The position numbers and the translations under genes were made by a program. The notes beneath the pieces were generated by a model, which had not been told where the DNA came from, made no database searches, and saw only the letters and a program-made list of their open reading frames with translations. A stretch of DNA of 64,000 nt from Phycisphaera sp. (GTDB taxonomy: Bacteria; Planctomycetota; Phycisphaerae; Phycisphaerales; UBA1924): positions 2,165,205-2,229,204 of the forward strand of contig CP098402.1 of NCBI GenBank assembly GCA_025916675.1, read 5' to 3'. Below are positions 50,552 through 60,578 of this stretch, in pieces. Numbering within the stretch: the first letter of the stretch is position 1; every line of letters starts with the position of its first letter.

Positions 50552-51173
50552 CCTTCACGATTGCCCCATCAACAAAGCTCGAGAATGCGGGCAGCACCAA
50601 TGCTTGGAATTCCACGCTGTGCCAGAAGCAGGGCAGCTTCATCGATTCGGCACGGCCACGCATGCGCACCGCGGGATGGACATGGCCGCAGAGCGTGGCA
50701 CTCGATGCCGCGACTGGAGGCTCATGGGACAGCTTCAGGCCACCGATATCGACGATGGGCGGGAGCGATACGATGCCCCACCGCTCGAGCAAGCCCGAGG
50801 CGCGAGGGCTGGTGACGACCCGATCGTGATTTCCGGGGACGAGGGCCAAATCACACGGCAACGATGGCCGCCACTTCTGGATCAGATCGTCCATGCCTCC
50901 GGCCAGAGACGAACGGTTGTGGACCAAGTCACCCAGAACCACCACGCGTTCGGCCTCGACCCGCCTCGCCACGGCGCACAAGCGATCAAGGTCGGCCTGC
51001 AATGGACCCACGGGCAACGCGCTGCCCGCGTCTCGGAACGCCTGGCACTTGCCCCAGTGCGTATCGGCCACGAACAACCATCGATGGCTTGGCCAATACA
51101 CCGCACGCTCGGGCAACAGCCACAGCTCGTGGCCCGCCATCGTCACTGTGACGTCCCCGATCACCACGCTCAT
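50496..51173 (-). CDS. pdeM: Ligase-associated metallophosphoesterase PdeM
   Basis: The 225-residue protein shows the calcineurin-type metallophosphoesterase motifs: LFVADTHWGK (D-x-H), VVVLGDLVHNRSS (GD), LALVPGNHDR (GNHD) and LCGHVHPA (GHxH). Length and the pattern ADTHWGK...GPLQADLDRL match the ligase-associated DNA damage response family PdeM. It has phosphodiesterase or nuclease activity in repair, inferred from the family. ATG at 51171-51173 overlaps the helicase stop (ATGA), so the two are co-translated. Its 3' end overlaps the end of the convergent NRPS gene by 56 bases. Confidence 0.88.
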   Translation of the reverse strand: MSVVIGDVTVTMAGHELWLLPERAVYWPSHRWLFVADTHWGKCQAFRDAGSALPVGPLQADLDRLCAVARRVEAERVVVLGDLVHNRSSLAGGMDDLIQKWRPSLPCDLALVPGNHDRVVTSPRASGLLERWGIVSLPPIVDIGGLKLSHEPPVAASSATLCGHVHPAVRMRGRAESMKLPCFWHSVEFQALVLPAFSSFVDGAIVKVSPGDARWATAGSRVIRV

Positions 51174-53647
51174 GATTCGGCCTGCATCTCCGCCTGCATG
51201 CGAGCCAGGCGGGCCTCGACGTCTTCGCTCGACATGGTGTGGCTGCCGATCCGCTCGATCATGAGCGGGAGCGCGAGCGGGCTGGGCTTCTCGATCGTGA
51301 CAACTCGAAACCGGCTCGCCGCGATCCGATCGAGCGCGGCGGCCAAGCGGCCTTGCTCGAACTGGTTTTCGAGCACCTCACGCCTGGCTTGCGTGAGCAG
51401 CAGGTGATCCGGGTCGAACTCGCGGAGCACGTCGTAGATCAGCCCACTCGACGCCTGGAGGTGCTTGCCCGCGGCACGATTTCGGCTGCCGGGGTACCCC
51501 TGGAACACCAGCCCCGACACCCGCGCGACCTCGCGGAACTGGAGACGCGCCAGTTCGGCCGTGTTGACGCTCTCCAGGGCATCCTCGACCAGGTTCCCTC
51601 GCGAAAACAGCTCGGGCGTCAGATAGTCCTCGAACGCGAACGGTTCGGGGCATAGCAACTCGAAGCCGTAGTCGTTGAACGTCGTGGTGAACGTCGCCGG
51701 CGTGATTCGGCCAAGCCGGAGCGAAAGCAGCGCGCTGATACCGCTATGAACCAGCCGGCCCTCGAACGGATACGCGAACAGCCGGTGGCCGTCGCGGCCG
51801 GAGTACATCTCGAACAGCACCTCATCGGCCGCGGGAACAATCGATCGACGCGACTGCGACGCAACCACCGGCAGGAACGCTTCCAGTTCGTTTGGCAACC
51901 CGTCCGCGTCGCCCGTCTCGACGGCGTGCGCAGAATCCTCCAACGATTTGCGGACCGCCCGCGATAAACTCTCGCTGATCGGTAGCCTCGTGCCCCCCCA
52001 GATGGGCGTGAGGTTCGTCTTCTTCGAGCCGCGCCGCACCAGCGCAACATCGGCTTGCACGCCAACGAACCGAAGCACCTGGCCGGCGAACGTGAAGTGC
52101 TGGCCCTCTCGCAAGCGCCCAACGAAGCTGTCCTCGACGTGGCCCAGGCTGCGACCATTCACGAACCGCATCTCGATGGTGCTTGGCCCGGTAATCGTGC
52201 CGACATTCAGCCGATGCAACTGCGCGACACGCTTATTGGGCACGCGGTACACACCCTCCACCAATTCCACCTTGTGGAAGCGTTCGTAGGCGCTCAGCGT
52301 CGTGCCGCCCTGGGTGACCAGCAGCAATGTCCAATCGAACGCCTCGCGCGAAAGGTACCGGAACGACCACGCCGTGCGGACTTCATCGAACAGTTCATCG
52401 GCAACAAACCCGCCCCCGAGTGCCACCGTGACCATGTGCTGGGCCAGCACGTCGAGCGGCTGGTTTACCGGATCGCGCGGCTCGACGGCACCGGCATCGA
52501 TAGCCTCGCGGACCGCGGCGATCTCGAGCAACTCGAGCGCATTGGTGGGCACGCACGTGATCTCGCACGGCTCGCCGGGCCGGTGCCGCGCGCGGCCGGC
52601 CCGTTGCATGATCCGCGCCACGCCCTTTGGTGAGCCGATCTGCACCACCCGCTCGACGGGCGCGAAGTCGACGCCCAGGTCGAGCGAGCTCGTACACACC
52701 ACGATGCCGATGCCGCCGGCCTTGACGCCAAGCTCGACGCGCTCACGCTCTTCGCGATCGATCGAGCCGTGGTGCAGCGCGATGCGGCCCTCCCACTCCG
52801 GCCGCTTGATCGCGATCGCGTGGTACCACTTCTCGGCCTGCGAACGCGTGTTGGTGAACAGGAGCGTCGGCTTCGAAGGGTCGAGGTAGCTCAGCACCTC
52901 GTCGAGCATGGCCAGGCCCATGTGGCCGGCCCAGGGGAAGCGGCGGACATTGGTCGGGCGGAGTGACTCGACGATGACCGGGCGATCGATGGGGGCGCGG
53001 ACGACGGCTGGCTCGGCTCCGGTGCCGACGAGCGCGGCCGCAGCCTCGGGCGCGTTGGAGATGGTCGCGCTCAGGCCCCAGGTTCGCACTCCGGGAGCGA
53101 ACTTCCGCAGCCGCGCCAGGGCGAGCTCGACCTGGCTTCCGCGCTTGCTGCTGAGCAGCTCGTGCCACTCGTCAACAACGATCGATTGAAGGTCCGAGAA
53201 CTTTTCGAGGGCCCCCTCCTGCGTCAGCAGCAGGCACAACGATTCGGGCGTGGTGACCAGCACGCTCGGCAGGCTTCGTCTCTGGCGGCTGCGGATCGTG
53301 CTCGACGTGTCGCCGGTGCGGCTCTCGACCGAATAGGGCAGGTCCAACGCCTCGATTGGGGCTCGTAGGGCCTGCTCGATATCCCGGGACAGAGCGCGAA
53401 GCGGGCTTATATATAAGATGGAGAGGCCGCGGGGCTTGGCACCGGCGTCGGCCAGCTCCGCAAGAGGGCCGAGATAGGCGGCATAGGTCTTCCCCGAACC
53501 CGTTGGGACGAGGATCAGGCCGCTCCGACCCTCGGCGAGGAGGGCCCACGATTCCTCCTGGAAGGCGTGGGGTTGCCAGCCGCGATCGGCGAACCAGCCG
53601 CGGAGGCGGTCGAGGGTCGACCCAGGTTTTGTTTGGGTTTTGGACAT
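51170..53647 (-). CDS. Ligase-associated DEXH-box helicase (Lhr-like)
   Basis: The 825-residue protein has helicase motifs LILVPTGSGKTYAAY, ISPLRALSRDIEQAL, VTTPESLCLLLTQ, VVDEWHELLSSKRGSQVEL (DEWH instead of DEAD), SATISN, TLLFTNTRSQAEKWY and QRAGRARHRPG, followed by a long C-terminal region with the winged-helix and Lhr-specific domains. This is the bacterial Lhr-core type often encoded with a DNA ligase, PdeM and an MBL-fold exonuclease for DNA repair. Only PdeM accompanies it here. Start at the ATG 53645-53647 (MSKTQTKPG), divergent from the addB-like gene, 67 bases away; the longer frame runs into that gene. Confidence 0.9.
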   Translation of the reverse strand: MSKTQTKPGSTLDRLRGWFADRGWQPHAFQEESWALLAEGRSGLILVPTGSGKTYAAYLGPLAELADAGAKPRGLSILYISPLRALSRDIEQALRAPIEALDLPYSVESRTGDTSSTIRSRQRRSLPSVLVTTPESLCLLLTQEGALEKFSDLQSIVVDEWHELLSSKRGSQVELALARLRKFAPGVRTWGLSATISNAPEAAAALVGTGAEPAVVRAPIDRPVIVESLRPTNVRRFPWAGHMGLAMLDEVLSYLDPSKPTLLFTNTRSQAEKWYHAIAIKRPEWEGRIALHHGSIDREERERVELGVKAGGIGIVVCTSSLDLGVDFAPVERVVQIGSPKGVARIMQRAGRARHRPGEPCEITCVPTNALELLEIAAVREAIDAGAVEPRDPVNQPLDVLAQHMVTVALGGGFVADELFDEVRTAWSFRYLSREAFDWTLLLVTQGGTTLSAYERFHKVELVEGVYRVPNKRVAQLHRLNVGTITGPSTIEMRFVNGRSLGHVEDSFVGRLREGQHFTFAGQVLRFVGVQADVALVRRGSKKTNLTPIWGGTRLPISESLSRAVRKSLEDSAHAVETGDADGLPNELEAFLPVVASQSRRSIVPAADEVLFEMYSGRDGHRLFAYPFEGRLVHSGISALLSLRLGRITPATFTTTFNDYGFELLCPEPFAFEDYLTPELFSRGNLVEDALESVNTAELARLQFREVARVSGLVFQGYPGSRNRAAGKHLQASSGLIYDVLREFDPDHLLLTQARREVLENQFEQGRLAAALDRIAASRFRVVTIEKPSPLALPLMIERIGSHTMSSEDVEARLARMQAEMQAES

Positions 53648-53714
53648 CGCTCGGTCTACACTATGCCTGCTCGCGGCCCGAGCGGCTGGGCCGAGTCCCA
53701 CGGAAGGGGTGATC

Positions 53715-56435
53715 ATGAAGACCCACCGGCTCGACCCCTCGATGACCCCAATGGGGGCCGCGGTCGAGTGGTTGCTTGGCCGGGCGGGCGAGGGTGCCCT
53801 GGATCTCTCCAAGACGCTGGTCGCCACGCCGGGTGCCCGGGCGGGGCGTGTGCTCATCACCCTGCTCGCGCGGGCCTGCCAGGATCGCGGGCTGGCGTTC
53901 TGGCCTCCGCAGACCGTGACCGCCGGCCGATTGGCCGAGACGCTGGCGCCTGCGGCATTGCCGGCTGGTGAGGTCCACCGCACGCTGGCGTGGCGGGTTG
54001 TGTTGAATGGCGCACCGCGGGAGGCCCTTCGGGCGGTGCTGCCCAACGCGAATGATCCGGCGAGGTGGGCCGAGGAACTCGCGCAGGCCGCCGAGGAACT
54101 CGCGCGAGGCGGCCTGCGATGCGCCGACGTGGCCGGGGCCGAACTGCCGCCGCTCGAGGAGCCCGAGCGGTGGCACGCGATGGCGGCGTTGCAGGCGGGC
54201 TACGAGGCTTTGCTCGCGCAATCGGGGCTGGCCGATCCGTCATTGCACGCGATCGACACAGAAGCCAGCCTCGGCATGGGGCTCGACGCCGTTGTCCTGT
54301 TGGGTTGCGTTGACATGACCAACCTCGCGCGTTCGCTGTTGCGACGCGCCACGTGCGAGGTCCACGCGCTGGTAGCGCTCGATTCGGGGTTGCACGACGA
54401 CGGCGTTGTGGATGAGACGTACTGGCATAACGTGGAGATCGATGTCGACCCGCGAGATGTGTTCGTCACCGGCGGGCCCGAGGAACAGGGCGCGATGGCC
54501 GTGCGAGCGGCAGCAGACCTGGATACCAGCGCGATCGGTACTGCCGACGAGTCGCTCGCCGGTGCGGTTCGGCGGGCAGCCGGCGGGCATGGCCTGAGCG
54601 TGCATGTCGCCTGGGGTGTTCCGGCTGCGGCGTCTGGCCCCGGACAGTTGCTCGGCGATATTGGCTTGCTCCTGCGCGAACGGAGCTTCGCGGCGATGGC
54701 CCGCGTGCTGCGTTGCCCGATGGTGGTGGCCTCGCTCGCCGAACACGACCAGCGGTTCCTGCAACTGCCCCGCGCGCTGGACGACTATGAGGCGGCGGCG
54801 CTGCCAGCTTCGGCGTTCGGCACGCTCCCCGAGGGTCACGAACGGGCAAAGCGTGCGCGCCGCATCGTCATCCATGCGCGTCGGGCGCTGGCTGGGGCCA
54901 TCAAACCGCTGCGTGGCAGGGCGCGGACGCTCCGAGAATGGGCCCCGGAGATCGAGTCGGCCCTCGTTGCGTTGCTCGAACCGGCACAGCAAGGGCTGGG
55001 CCCGGCTTCGATCGCCGCCGTCGAGGCCATCGGCCAACAACTCCGCACGCTCGCGGCACTCCCCGGACCGATTGATGCGAGCCGGGTGCCCGCACACGAG
55101 GCGATCTCGCTGGTCCTATCTCAACTCGCCCAACGCGGCACCCCCGGCGAGCCGGGCGGCGAGGACGTGGACGTCTTGGGCTGGCTCGAACTGCCGCTCG
55201 ATCCATCACCCGCGCTGGTGGTGATGGGCGCACACCACTCGGCCCTGCCCGGCGCGAGCACGCCCGGGCCGCTGCTGACCGAGAGCCTCCGCAGATCGCT
55301 TGGGTTGCCCGGAGAATCACGCAAGCTCGCACGAGATGCGGCCAGCCTGGCGACACTCCTTCGAGGCACGCGCCGCGTGCGATTCGTGCTGGGCACGGTC
55401 GACACCTCGGCCGAACCGCTGCTGCCCAGCACGTTGCTGCTGCGGGGCTCGGGCGATGGGCCCGCGCGCGTGCTGGAGCGTGTGCGTTCGGCGTTCGAGA
55501 CGCCGCCAGCCGAGCCCGAACTTGATGCGTGCCAGTATCGGGTGGGCGTGTTGCGCGAAGCACCGGTGATCGACAGCATGGCCGTGACGAGCTTCAGGAC
55601 ATACCTCGAAAGCCCGTACCTATTCTATCTGCGCCACGCCCTGAAGCTGCGCGAGGTCGAGCCCCCGTCGCTCATCGCCAGGCTCGAAGCCAATACCTTT
55701 GGCACGCTGCTCCACGAGGCGCTCCGCCGGTTCGCCCTCGAACCCGGCACGCGGAACATCACCGACCAGAGCAAGATCCGCCAACTCATGCACGCCGGGT
55801 TGTGGGAAGCAACCGAGCAACTCACCGGGCAGGAACGGAGCGCTACCACGCTCGCGCAGATCGACGCGGCCGAACGCCGGCTGGCGGCGTACGCCGCGGT
55901 GGAAGCCGATCGCAGGCTCGCGGGGTGGCGCACCATCGAGGTCGAGTGGAGCCCGGCCGAACACCCCTTGCTGGGTGATACGGGCGTGTCGCTCCGCGGC
56001 GCCATCGATCGGATCGATTGGCACGAACGGGATCGCAAGCTGGCGCTGCTCGACTACAAGACTGCCGACACGGGCAGGTCTCCGAAGCAGACCCACAGGC
56101 GGCGTGACGGATCGTGGATCGATCTGCAACTGCCCCTGTACGAGGTGCTCGCGCAGCCGGTAGCCCGGGTGTACGAGCTCGAGCACCCACCCACGCTTGG
56201 CTACATCACGCTCGCGGGCTCGGAGGCCAAGGTCCTGGAAGCCTGTTGGGAGCACGACGACGTTCTCGACGCCCAGCACTGCGCGGCGGACATCGCCCGT
56301 CGCGTACGCACGGGTGTCGGGGCGATGGCCGACATCGGCAAGCCCAGGTACGAGGGACCACACGCGCGACTGGCCGGTGTGGGCATGCTGCTGGATCCCG
56401 AGCACGTGGCGCCGCCGGCGGGAGGTGGCTCGTGA
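53715..56435 (+). CDS. addB: AddB-like PD-(D/E)XK nuclease/helicase-fold protein
   Basis: The 906-residue protein has an N-terminal UvrD-like fold without a convincing Walker A (VATPGARAGRVL at about residue 38 is a relic), long variable middle, and a C-terminal PD-(D/E)XK domain: GTLLHEALRRF, LRGAIDRIDWHERDRKLALLDYKT and LQLPLYEVLA. In the RecBCD-equivalent AddAB complex this subunit recognises Chi-like sites and cuts one strand. The Cys cluster of the Fe-S AddB type is absent. ATG 53715 has GAAGGGG six bases upstream; a GTG two codons earlier is possible. It overlaps the next gene as GTGA, the usual addBA order. Confidence 0.78.
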   Translation: MKTHRLDPSMTPMGAAVEWLLGRAGEGALDLSKTLVATPGARAGRVLITLLARACQDRGLAFWPPQTVTAGRLAETLAPAALPAGEVHRTLAWRVVLNGAPREALRAVLPNANDPARWAEELAQAAEELARGGLRCADVAGAELPPLEEPERWHAMAALQAGYEALLAQSGLADPSLHAIDTEASLGMGLDAVVLLGCVDMTNLARSLLRRATCEVHALVALDSGLHDDGVVDETYWHNVEIDVDPRDVFVTGGPEEQGAMAVRAAADLDTSAIGTADESLAGAVRRAAGGHGLSVHVAWGVPAAASGPGQLLGDIGLLLRERSFAAMARVLRCPMVVASLAEHDQRFLQLPRALDDYEAAALPASAFGTLPEGHERAKRARRIVIHARRALAGAIKPLRGRARTLREWAPEIESALVALLEPAQQGLGPASIAAVEAIGQQLRTLAALPGPIDASRVPAHEAISLVLSQLAQRGTPGEPGGEDVDVLGWLELPLDPSPALVVMGAHHSALPGASTPGPLLTESLRRSLGLPGESRKLARDAASLATLLRGTRRVRFVLGTVDTSAEPLLPSTLLLRGSGDGPARVLERVRSAFETPPAEPELDACQYRVGVLREAPVIDSMAVTSFRTYLESPYLFYLRHALKLREVEPPSLIARLEANTFGTLLHEALRRFALEPGTRNITDQSKIRQLMHAGLWEATEQLTGQERSATTLAQIDAAERRLAAYAAVEADRRLAGWRTIEVEWSPAEHPLLGDTGVSLRGAIDRIDWHERDRKLALLDYKTADTGRSPKQTHRRRDGSWIDLQLPLYEVLAQPVARVYELEHPPTLGYITLAGSEAKVLEACWEHDDVLDAQHCAADIARRVRTGVGAMADIGKPRYEGPHARLAGVGMLLDPEHVAPPAGGGS

Positions 56436-59400
56436 GCGATCACCCTGCGCTGCGAGATTCGTTCGAGGTCGTCATGGCCTCGGCGGGCACCGGCAAGACG
56501 TTCGCGCTCACCAACCGCATGGCCGGGCTGCTGGCTCGTGGCGTGCCGGTGGAACGCATCCTCGCGGCTACATTCACGCGCAAAGCGGCTGGCGAGATCC
56601 GCGAACGGCTGCTGTCGCGCATCGCGAAGGCAGCTGGCGAAGAGGGGGCTGCCGCCGAGCTCTCGGCGCACACCGGCACCACGCTCGACGCCGCGGGATG
56701 GCTGGACGTTCTGAAACGGCTGTCCCGTGGCATCCATCGCGTCCGCATCGGCACGCTGGATAGCCTCGCGCAGACCCTCGCCCGCTCGCTCGCACCCGAG
56801 CTTGGCCTGGCGGCGCCCTGGCGGCAGGCGTTCGATCACCTCGAGCGGCAGCTTCGCGCCGAGGTCGTCGAGCGCGTGCTCGCCGAACTCCCGACCGCCG
56901 AGGATCGCGAGCCGATTCGGACGCTCACGGGTAGCGACGGGAACGCGAGGGGCGATGCCAGGCTCGCCGATCTGCTCCGAGACTCGGGCCAGGAACTGCG
57001 GCGGGCGAGCGATGACGCGTGGCGGTGTCTGGATCCCGAGATCGGACACGGCCCGAGCCTCGAAGAAGTCCATGCCGCCGCAGAGCGGCTGCGATCACTC
57101 CCCGGCCCGACGACCAAGAAGGGCTTGCCCAACCAGAACTTCGCCAAGGCGGTGGATTCGATCTCGGCCTGCATCACGGGGAATCAGTTTGCGACCTTGT
57201 TGACAAAGAAGATGCTCGCCGATTCGGGGAGCACGTCTCCCACGTATTACAAGATCGATATCCCCGAGGCGTGGATCCCCGAACTCCAGACCATCCTGCA
57301 CGGCGCAATCCGAGCCGAGCTCGAAGCCCTGCACACGCGGAACCTCGCCGCCGGCTCGTTGTTGAAGCGGGCGGTCGAGCTGGACGACCTCGTGCGCCAA
57401 GAACGCCGAGCGTATTCGCTGGGCGACCTCTGGCGGGCGTTGGCCGAGACCGATCTAGAGAGCCAGCAGGTCGCCTATCGGCTCGACGCCCAGTACGACC
57501 ACGTGCTGCTCGACGAGTTCCAGGACACCTCGATCGACCAGTGGCGCGTGCTCGAGCCGCTCATCGACGAGGCCGTGGCCGGCGGTGAGCGGCCGCGCTC
57601 GGTGTTCGTGGTCGGCGACGTCAAGCAGTCGTTGTACAGCTGGCGCAATGCGCAGGCCGAGTTGCTGCCCCACGTCGCCGTTCGGTGGCCGCAGATGCGA
57701 AGCGACACGCTCTCGAAGACGTATCGATGTGCGCCGGCGATCGTGGAGGCGGTCAACACGCTGTTTGGTTCACTGGCCACGAACGAAGCACTCACCGACC
57801 ACGCCGCCGCGGCGCAACGGTTCACCGATGAGTTCCGGGTCCACGAGTCGGCGGTGGAGTCGCCCTCCTTGGTGAACCTGGTCGACATCGACGCGGCGAT
57901 CGAAGACCCCGAGAGCGAAACCGAAGCGATGGAATTCGTCGCCGACCGTGTGGCTCGGTTGCACACCCAGCGGCCCGGGGCGGACATCGCCGTGCTCGTG
58001 CGCCGGCAGAGGCCAATCGGCACCCTCGTCTCAGCACTCGCGTCGCGCAACGTTCCAGCGGTATCCGACGCTTCGGCTAGCCCGTGCGATCATCCGGCGG
58101 TCGAGGCCGTGCTCGCGGCCTTGCACCTGGCCGAGCACCCCGGTGATGGGCCGGCGCGATTCGCGGTGGCGACCGGCCCGCTGGGGGTCGAGCTGGGGTT
58201 CGAACGGTTGGATGATCGAGCCGGGGCGGGTGCGCTGTCCCACGCGTTGGGCGGCCGGCTGTTCGAGCATGGGCTGGCGCGTACGGTCGAGTGGCTGGCG
58301 ATGAAGGCGAACGCCGGTGCCAATGCTCGGGGTCGAGCGCGGCTGTTGGACCTCGTCTCGCAAGCCGAGGCGTACGAAGCCGACGGGGCCGAGTGGGCCG
58401 GTGTCGATGACTTCATCGAATCTGCCAGGGCAAGCCGGGTGCAACCACGAAGAAGCGGCGTGGTGCGGGTGCTCACGCTGCACGGGGCCAAGGGCCTGCA
58501 ATTCGACGCGGTGGTCCTTACCGATCTCGATCGACCGCTCGCGGCACGGAGCCCGTCGTTCCTGGCCGATGCGACAGGACAGGAAGCCCTCGACCCCGCA
58601 GCACCGCCAACACGGATGAGCCTGGCGGGGACCAAGGAACTCCGTGAGCACAGCTCGGTGCTGAGCCAGATGTACGAGCGTTGGCGCGAGCGGGCCGCGT
58701 ACGAAGAGCTCTGCCTCCTATACGTAGGCATGACGCGAGCCAAGACGCATCTGGAACTGCTCGTACGCCCATCCAAGAGGGGGCTCGGGGCGGTGGCCTG
58801 GGCCGGGCTTGGGGCGAGCGGGACCGAGAACGAGTCGGGGCACGGCCAGCGGCTTGCTCAGGACCATCCAGCCGGGGACCATCAAGATAGAACCGAGCCA
58901 ACCCGGCAACCCACACCCGCATGGGCCTCGCCTGACGCGGTGTCGCCGAAGTGGGCCCATGCCCGTGAGCCGTGGCGCGTGGCGATGGTCCAACCCTCGA
59001 GCTTGGGGGATCGGCAGGGCGTTGCCGGCCTGCTGGCAGCGGACAATCCCGCAGCAGATCTGGGTACCGAGGTCCATCGGCTGCTCGAGGCGGTCGAGTG
59101 GCTTGAAGACATGCCCGAAGATCCGATGGCCTGGGTCCGAGAGCATGGCCCCAATACGAAGGAAGCGGCGGCACGCATCAGCGCGGCACTCGCTTCGGGC
59201 CAGCTCGCCGGGGTGCTCTCAAGGGGTGGAATCGCCGAGCGATGGGCAGAAGGCCTGGACCTGAGCGTTGATCGAGAGCGTGCCCTAGCCGTTGCGGTCG
59301 AACTCGAGGGCAAGCCAGCGTTGATCCATGGACGGGTCGATCGGCTCGTGGTGGGCCGGCGGGCGGGAACGATCGAGCGGTGCCTGGTCGTCGACTTCAA

Positions 59401-59515
59401 GACCGGGGCCATTGATGAGGCAGGGCGAGGCCAGGTTGGCATCTATCAGCGAGCGGTTGCAACGATGCTGGGCACCCCGGTGGATCGAGTCGAAGGAGAT
59501 TTGGTTTGTGTTTGA
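56432..59515 (+). CDS. addA: AddA-like UvrD-family helicase-nuclease
   Basis: This 1027-residue protein has Walker A MASAGTGKTFALTNRM (Lys22), AATFTRKAAGEIRERL, LLDEFQDTSIDQW (Asp361), GDVKQSLYSWRNA, LTLHGAKGLQF and YVGMTRAKTHLEL, all UvrD/RecB-like helicase motifs, then a C-terminal PD-(D/E)XK nuclease with GRVDRLVVG (Asp970) and VVDFKTG (Asp988, Lys990). With the AddB-like partner it would process double-strand DNA ends for recombination. The GTG at 56432 overlaps the partner's stop (GTGA). The helicase and nuclease residues needed are present, so it is likely active. No terminator was found in the following 221 bases, where I see no other gene. Confidence 0.88.
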   Translation: MSDHPALRDSFEVVMASAGTGKTFALTNRMAGLLARGVPVERILAATFTRKAAGEIRERLLSRIAKAAGEEGAAAELSAHTGTTLDAAGWLDVLKRLSRGIHRVRIGTLDSLAQTLARSLAPELGLAAPWRQAFDHLERQLRAEVVERVLAELPTAEDREPIRTLTGSDGNARGDARLADLLRDSGQELRRASDDAWRCLDPEIGHGPSLEEVHAAAERLRSLPGPTTKKGLPNQNFAKAVDSISACITGNQFATLLTKKMLADSGSTSPTYYKIDIPEAWIPELQTILHGAIRAELEALHTRNLAAGSLLKRAVELDDLVRQERRAYSLGDLWRALAETDLESQQVAYRLDAQYDHVLLDEFQDTSIDQWRVLEPLIDEAVAGGERPRSVFVVGDVKQSLYSWRNAQAELLPHVAVRWPQMRSDTLSKTYRCAPAIVEAVNTLFGSLATNEALTDHAAAAQRFTDEFRVHESAVESPSLVNLVDIDAAIEDPESETEAMEFVADRVARLHTQRPGADIAVLVRRQRPIGTLVSALASRNVPAVSDASASPCDHPAVEAVLAALHLAEHPGDGPARFAVATGPLGVELGFERLDDRAGAGALSHALGGRLFEHGLARTVEWLAMKANAGANARGRARLLDLVSQAEAYEADGAEWAGVDDFIESARASRVQPRRSGVVRVLTLHGAKGLQFDAVVLTDLDRPLAARSPSFLADATGQEALDPAAPPTRMSLAGTKELREHSSVLSQMYERWRERAAYEELCLLYVGMTRAKTHLELLVRPSKRGLGAVAWAGLGASGTENESGHGQRLAQDHPAGDHQDRTEPTRQPTPAWASPDAVSPKWAHAREPWRVAMVQPSSLGDRQGVAGLLAADNPAADLGTEVHRLLEAVEWLEDMPEDPMAWVREHGPNTKEAAARISAALASGQLAGVLSRGGIAERWAEGLDLSVDRERALAVAVELEGKPALIHGRVDRLVVGRRAGTIERCLVVDFKTGAIDEAGRGQVGIYQRAVATMLGTPVDRVEGDLVCV

Positions 59516-59736
59516 AATAATGGCCTGGCGCGTATCTGATAGGGGTAATCCGTATTTATAGGACGTATCAACTCGCGAGCTGGGACGAACAGTGGGTACT
59601 ACGCAAAAAAATGCGTGCTGATTGCTGGCGTGATTTGGGATCGGTGGTAGGTTGTTGGTGAATAGGTCGCAAGCAGACGACTGATGAACCAAGGCTTTCG
59701 GGGCACACGGCCCCGGTCGCGTGAGGAGATGTAGAT

Positions 59737-60303
59737 ATGAAGAAGGCTTTTGCCCTCGTCGCCGTCGCCGGTGTTGCCGCTGCCGCCAGCGCCCAGTCCA
59801 TTAACATCGATGTTGCCGATGCCACCCTGGCTCCCGGTGAGAGCACCACGGTCACCCTGACCGCCGGCTTCGATTCCGCCGACTTCGCCGTCGCCGGTAT
59901 CGCCACCAACTTCATTAGCTCGGTTGGCTCGGACGGCTGGAGCGACATCGCTCTGGTCGCCCCCATGGACGGCCCCGGCACCAGCGCTGGCGCTGGCTCG
60001 GCCACCGGTGTGGACGGCGTGCTCGCCGGCCAGCTGAACTTCCCGCCCGCCGGCATCTACGCCGACTCGAGCAACCCCATCGCGTTCTGGAGCGCCACCT
60101 ACACCGCTTCGGCCGAGGGTGTGATCGACCTGAGCACCGATACCAGCCGCTTCGATGTGTACATCGACATGATGAGCTCGACCAGCGAGAGCCGTCTGGG
60201 CGACCTGACCGAGGGTGCCGCCACGATCACCGTGGTTCCCGCCCCCGCCAGCTTGGCCCTGCTGGGCCTCGGCGGCCTGGCCGCCGCCCGTCGCCGCCGC
60301 TAA
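59737..60303 (+). CDS. Secreted protein with PEP-CTERM-like sorting tail, copy A
   Basis: A 188-residue protein with a short signal peptide (MKKAFALVAVAGVAAAASAQ), a mature part of beta character (ESTTVTLTAGFDSADFAVAG, FWSATYTASAEGVIDLSTDT) and the sorting tail VVPAPASLALLGLGGLAAA plus RRRR. GAGGAG is about nine bases upstream of the ATG. It is clearly related to the two following copies but differs at many residues. It has its own terminator. Surface location and exosortase processing are inferred from the tail; role unknown. Confidence 0.85.
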   Translation: MKKAFALVAVAGVAAAASAQSINIDVADATLAPGESTTVTLTAGFDSADFAVAGIATNFISSVGSDGWSDIALVAPMDGPGTSAGAGSATGVDGVLAGQLNFPPAGIYADSSNPIAFWSATYTASAEGVIDLSTDTSRFDVYIDMMSSTSESRLGDLTEGAATITVVPAPASLALLGLGGLAAARRRR

Positions 60304-60338
60304 AACGGCACCTGCGACCAGTCTTTGACTAAATTAAC

Positions 60339-60371
60339 GCGATCCCAACGAGAGTTGGGATCGCGTTTTTT
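60339..60371 (+). terminator. Rho-independent terminator of copy A
   Basis: GCGATCCCAAC pairs with GTTGGGATCGC across a GAGA tetraloop, followed by GTTTTTT. It lies 36 bases after the stop codon. The rest of 60372-60549 is AT-richer and shows no gene. Confidence 0.92.
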
Positions 60372-60549
60372 ATCGCGTGTGCTGTCGCTATCGCCCTTCG
60401 GTCTAAATCACGCATTTGCAGAGTCTTGTATTGCGTGCCGACGGCAATTTACCTAACACATTTCTTACATATTGGGGCAATCAAGATGATTATCGGTCTA
60501 TTTATCGTCACGATCGGCACATTTGAGTGAACATAGCGTGCAAAATGGC

Positions 60550-60578
60550 TTGTCGGCACCGTTGACTTCGGTTACACT
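60550..60578 (+). promoter_or_regulatory. Candidate promoter of sorting-tail gene copy B
   Basis: TTGTCG (60550-60555) and TACACT (60573-60578) are separated by exactly 17 bases. The corresponding place before copy C has TTGCAC-17-TAGAAT, and both share TTCGGT just before the -10, so the element is conserved between copies whose flanks have otherwise diverged. Confidence 0.65.
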
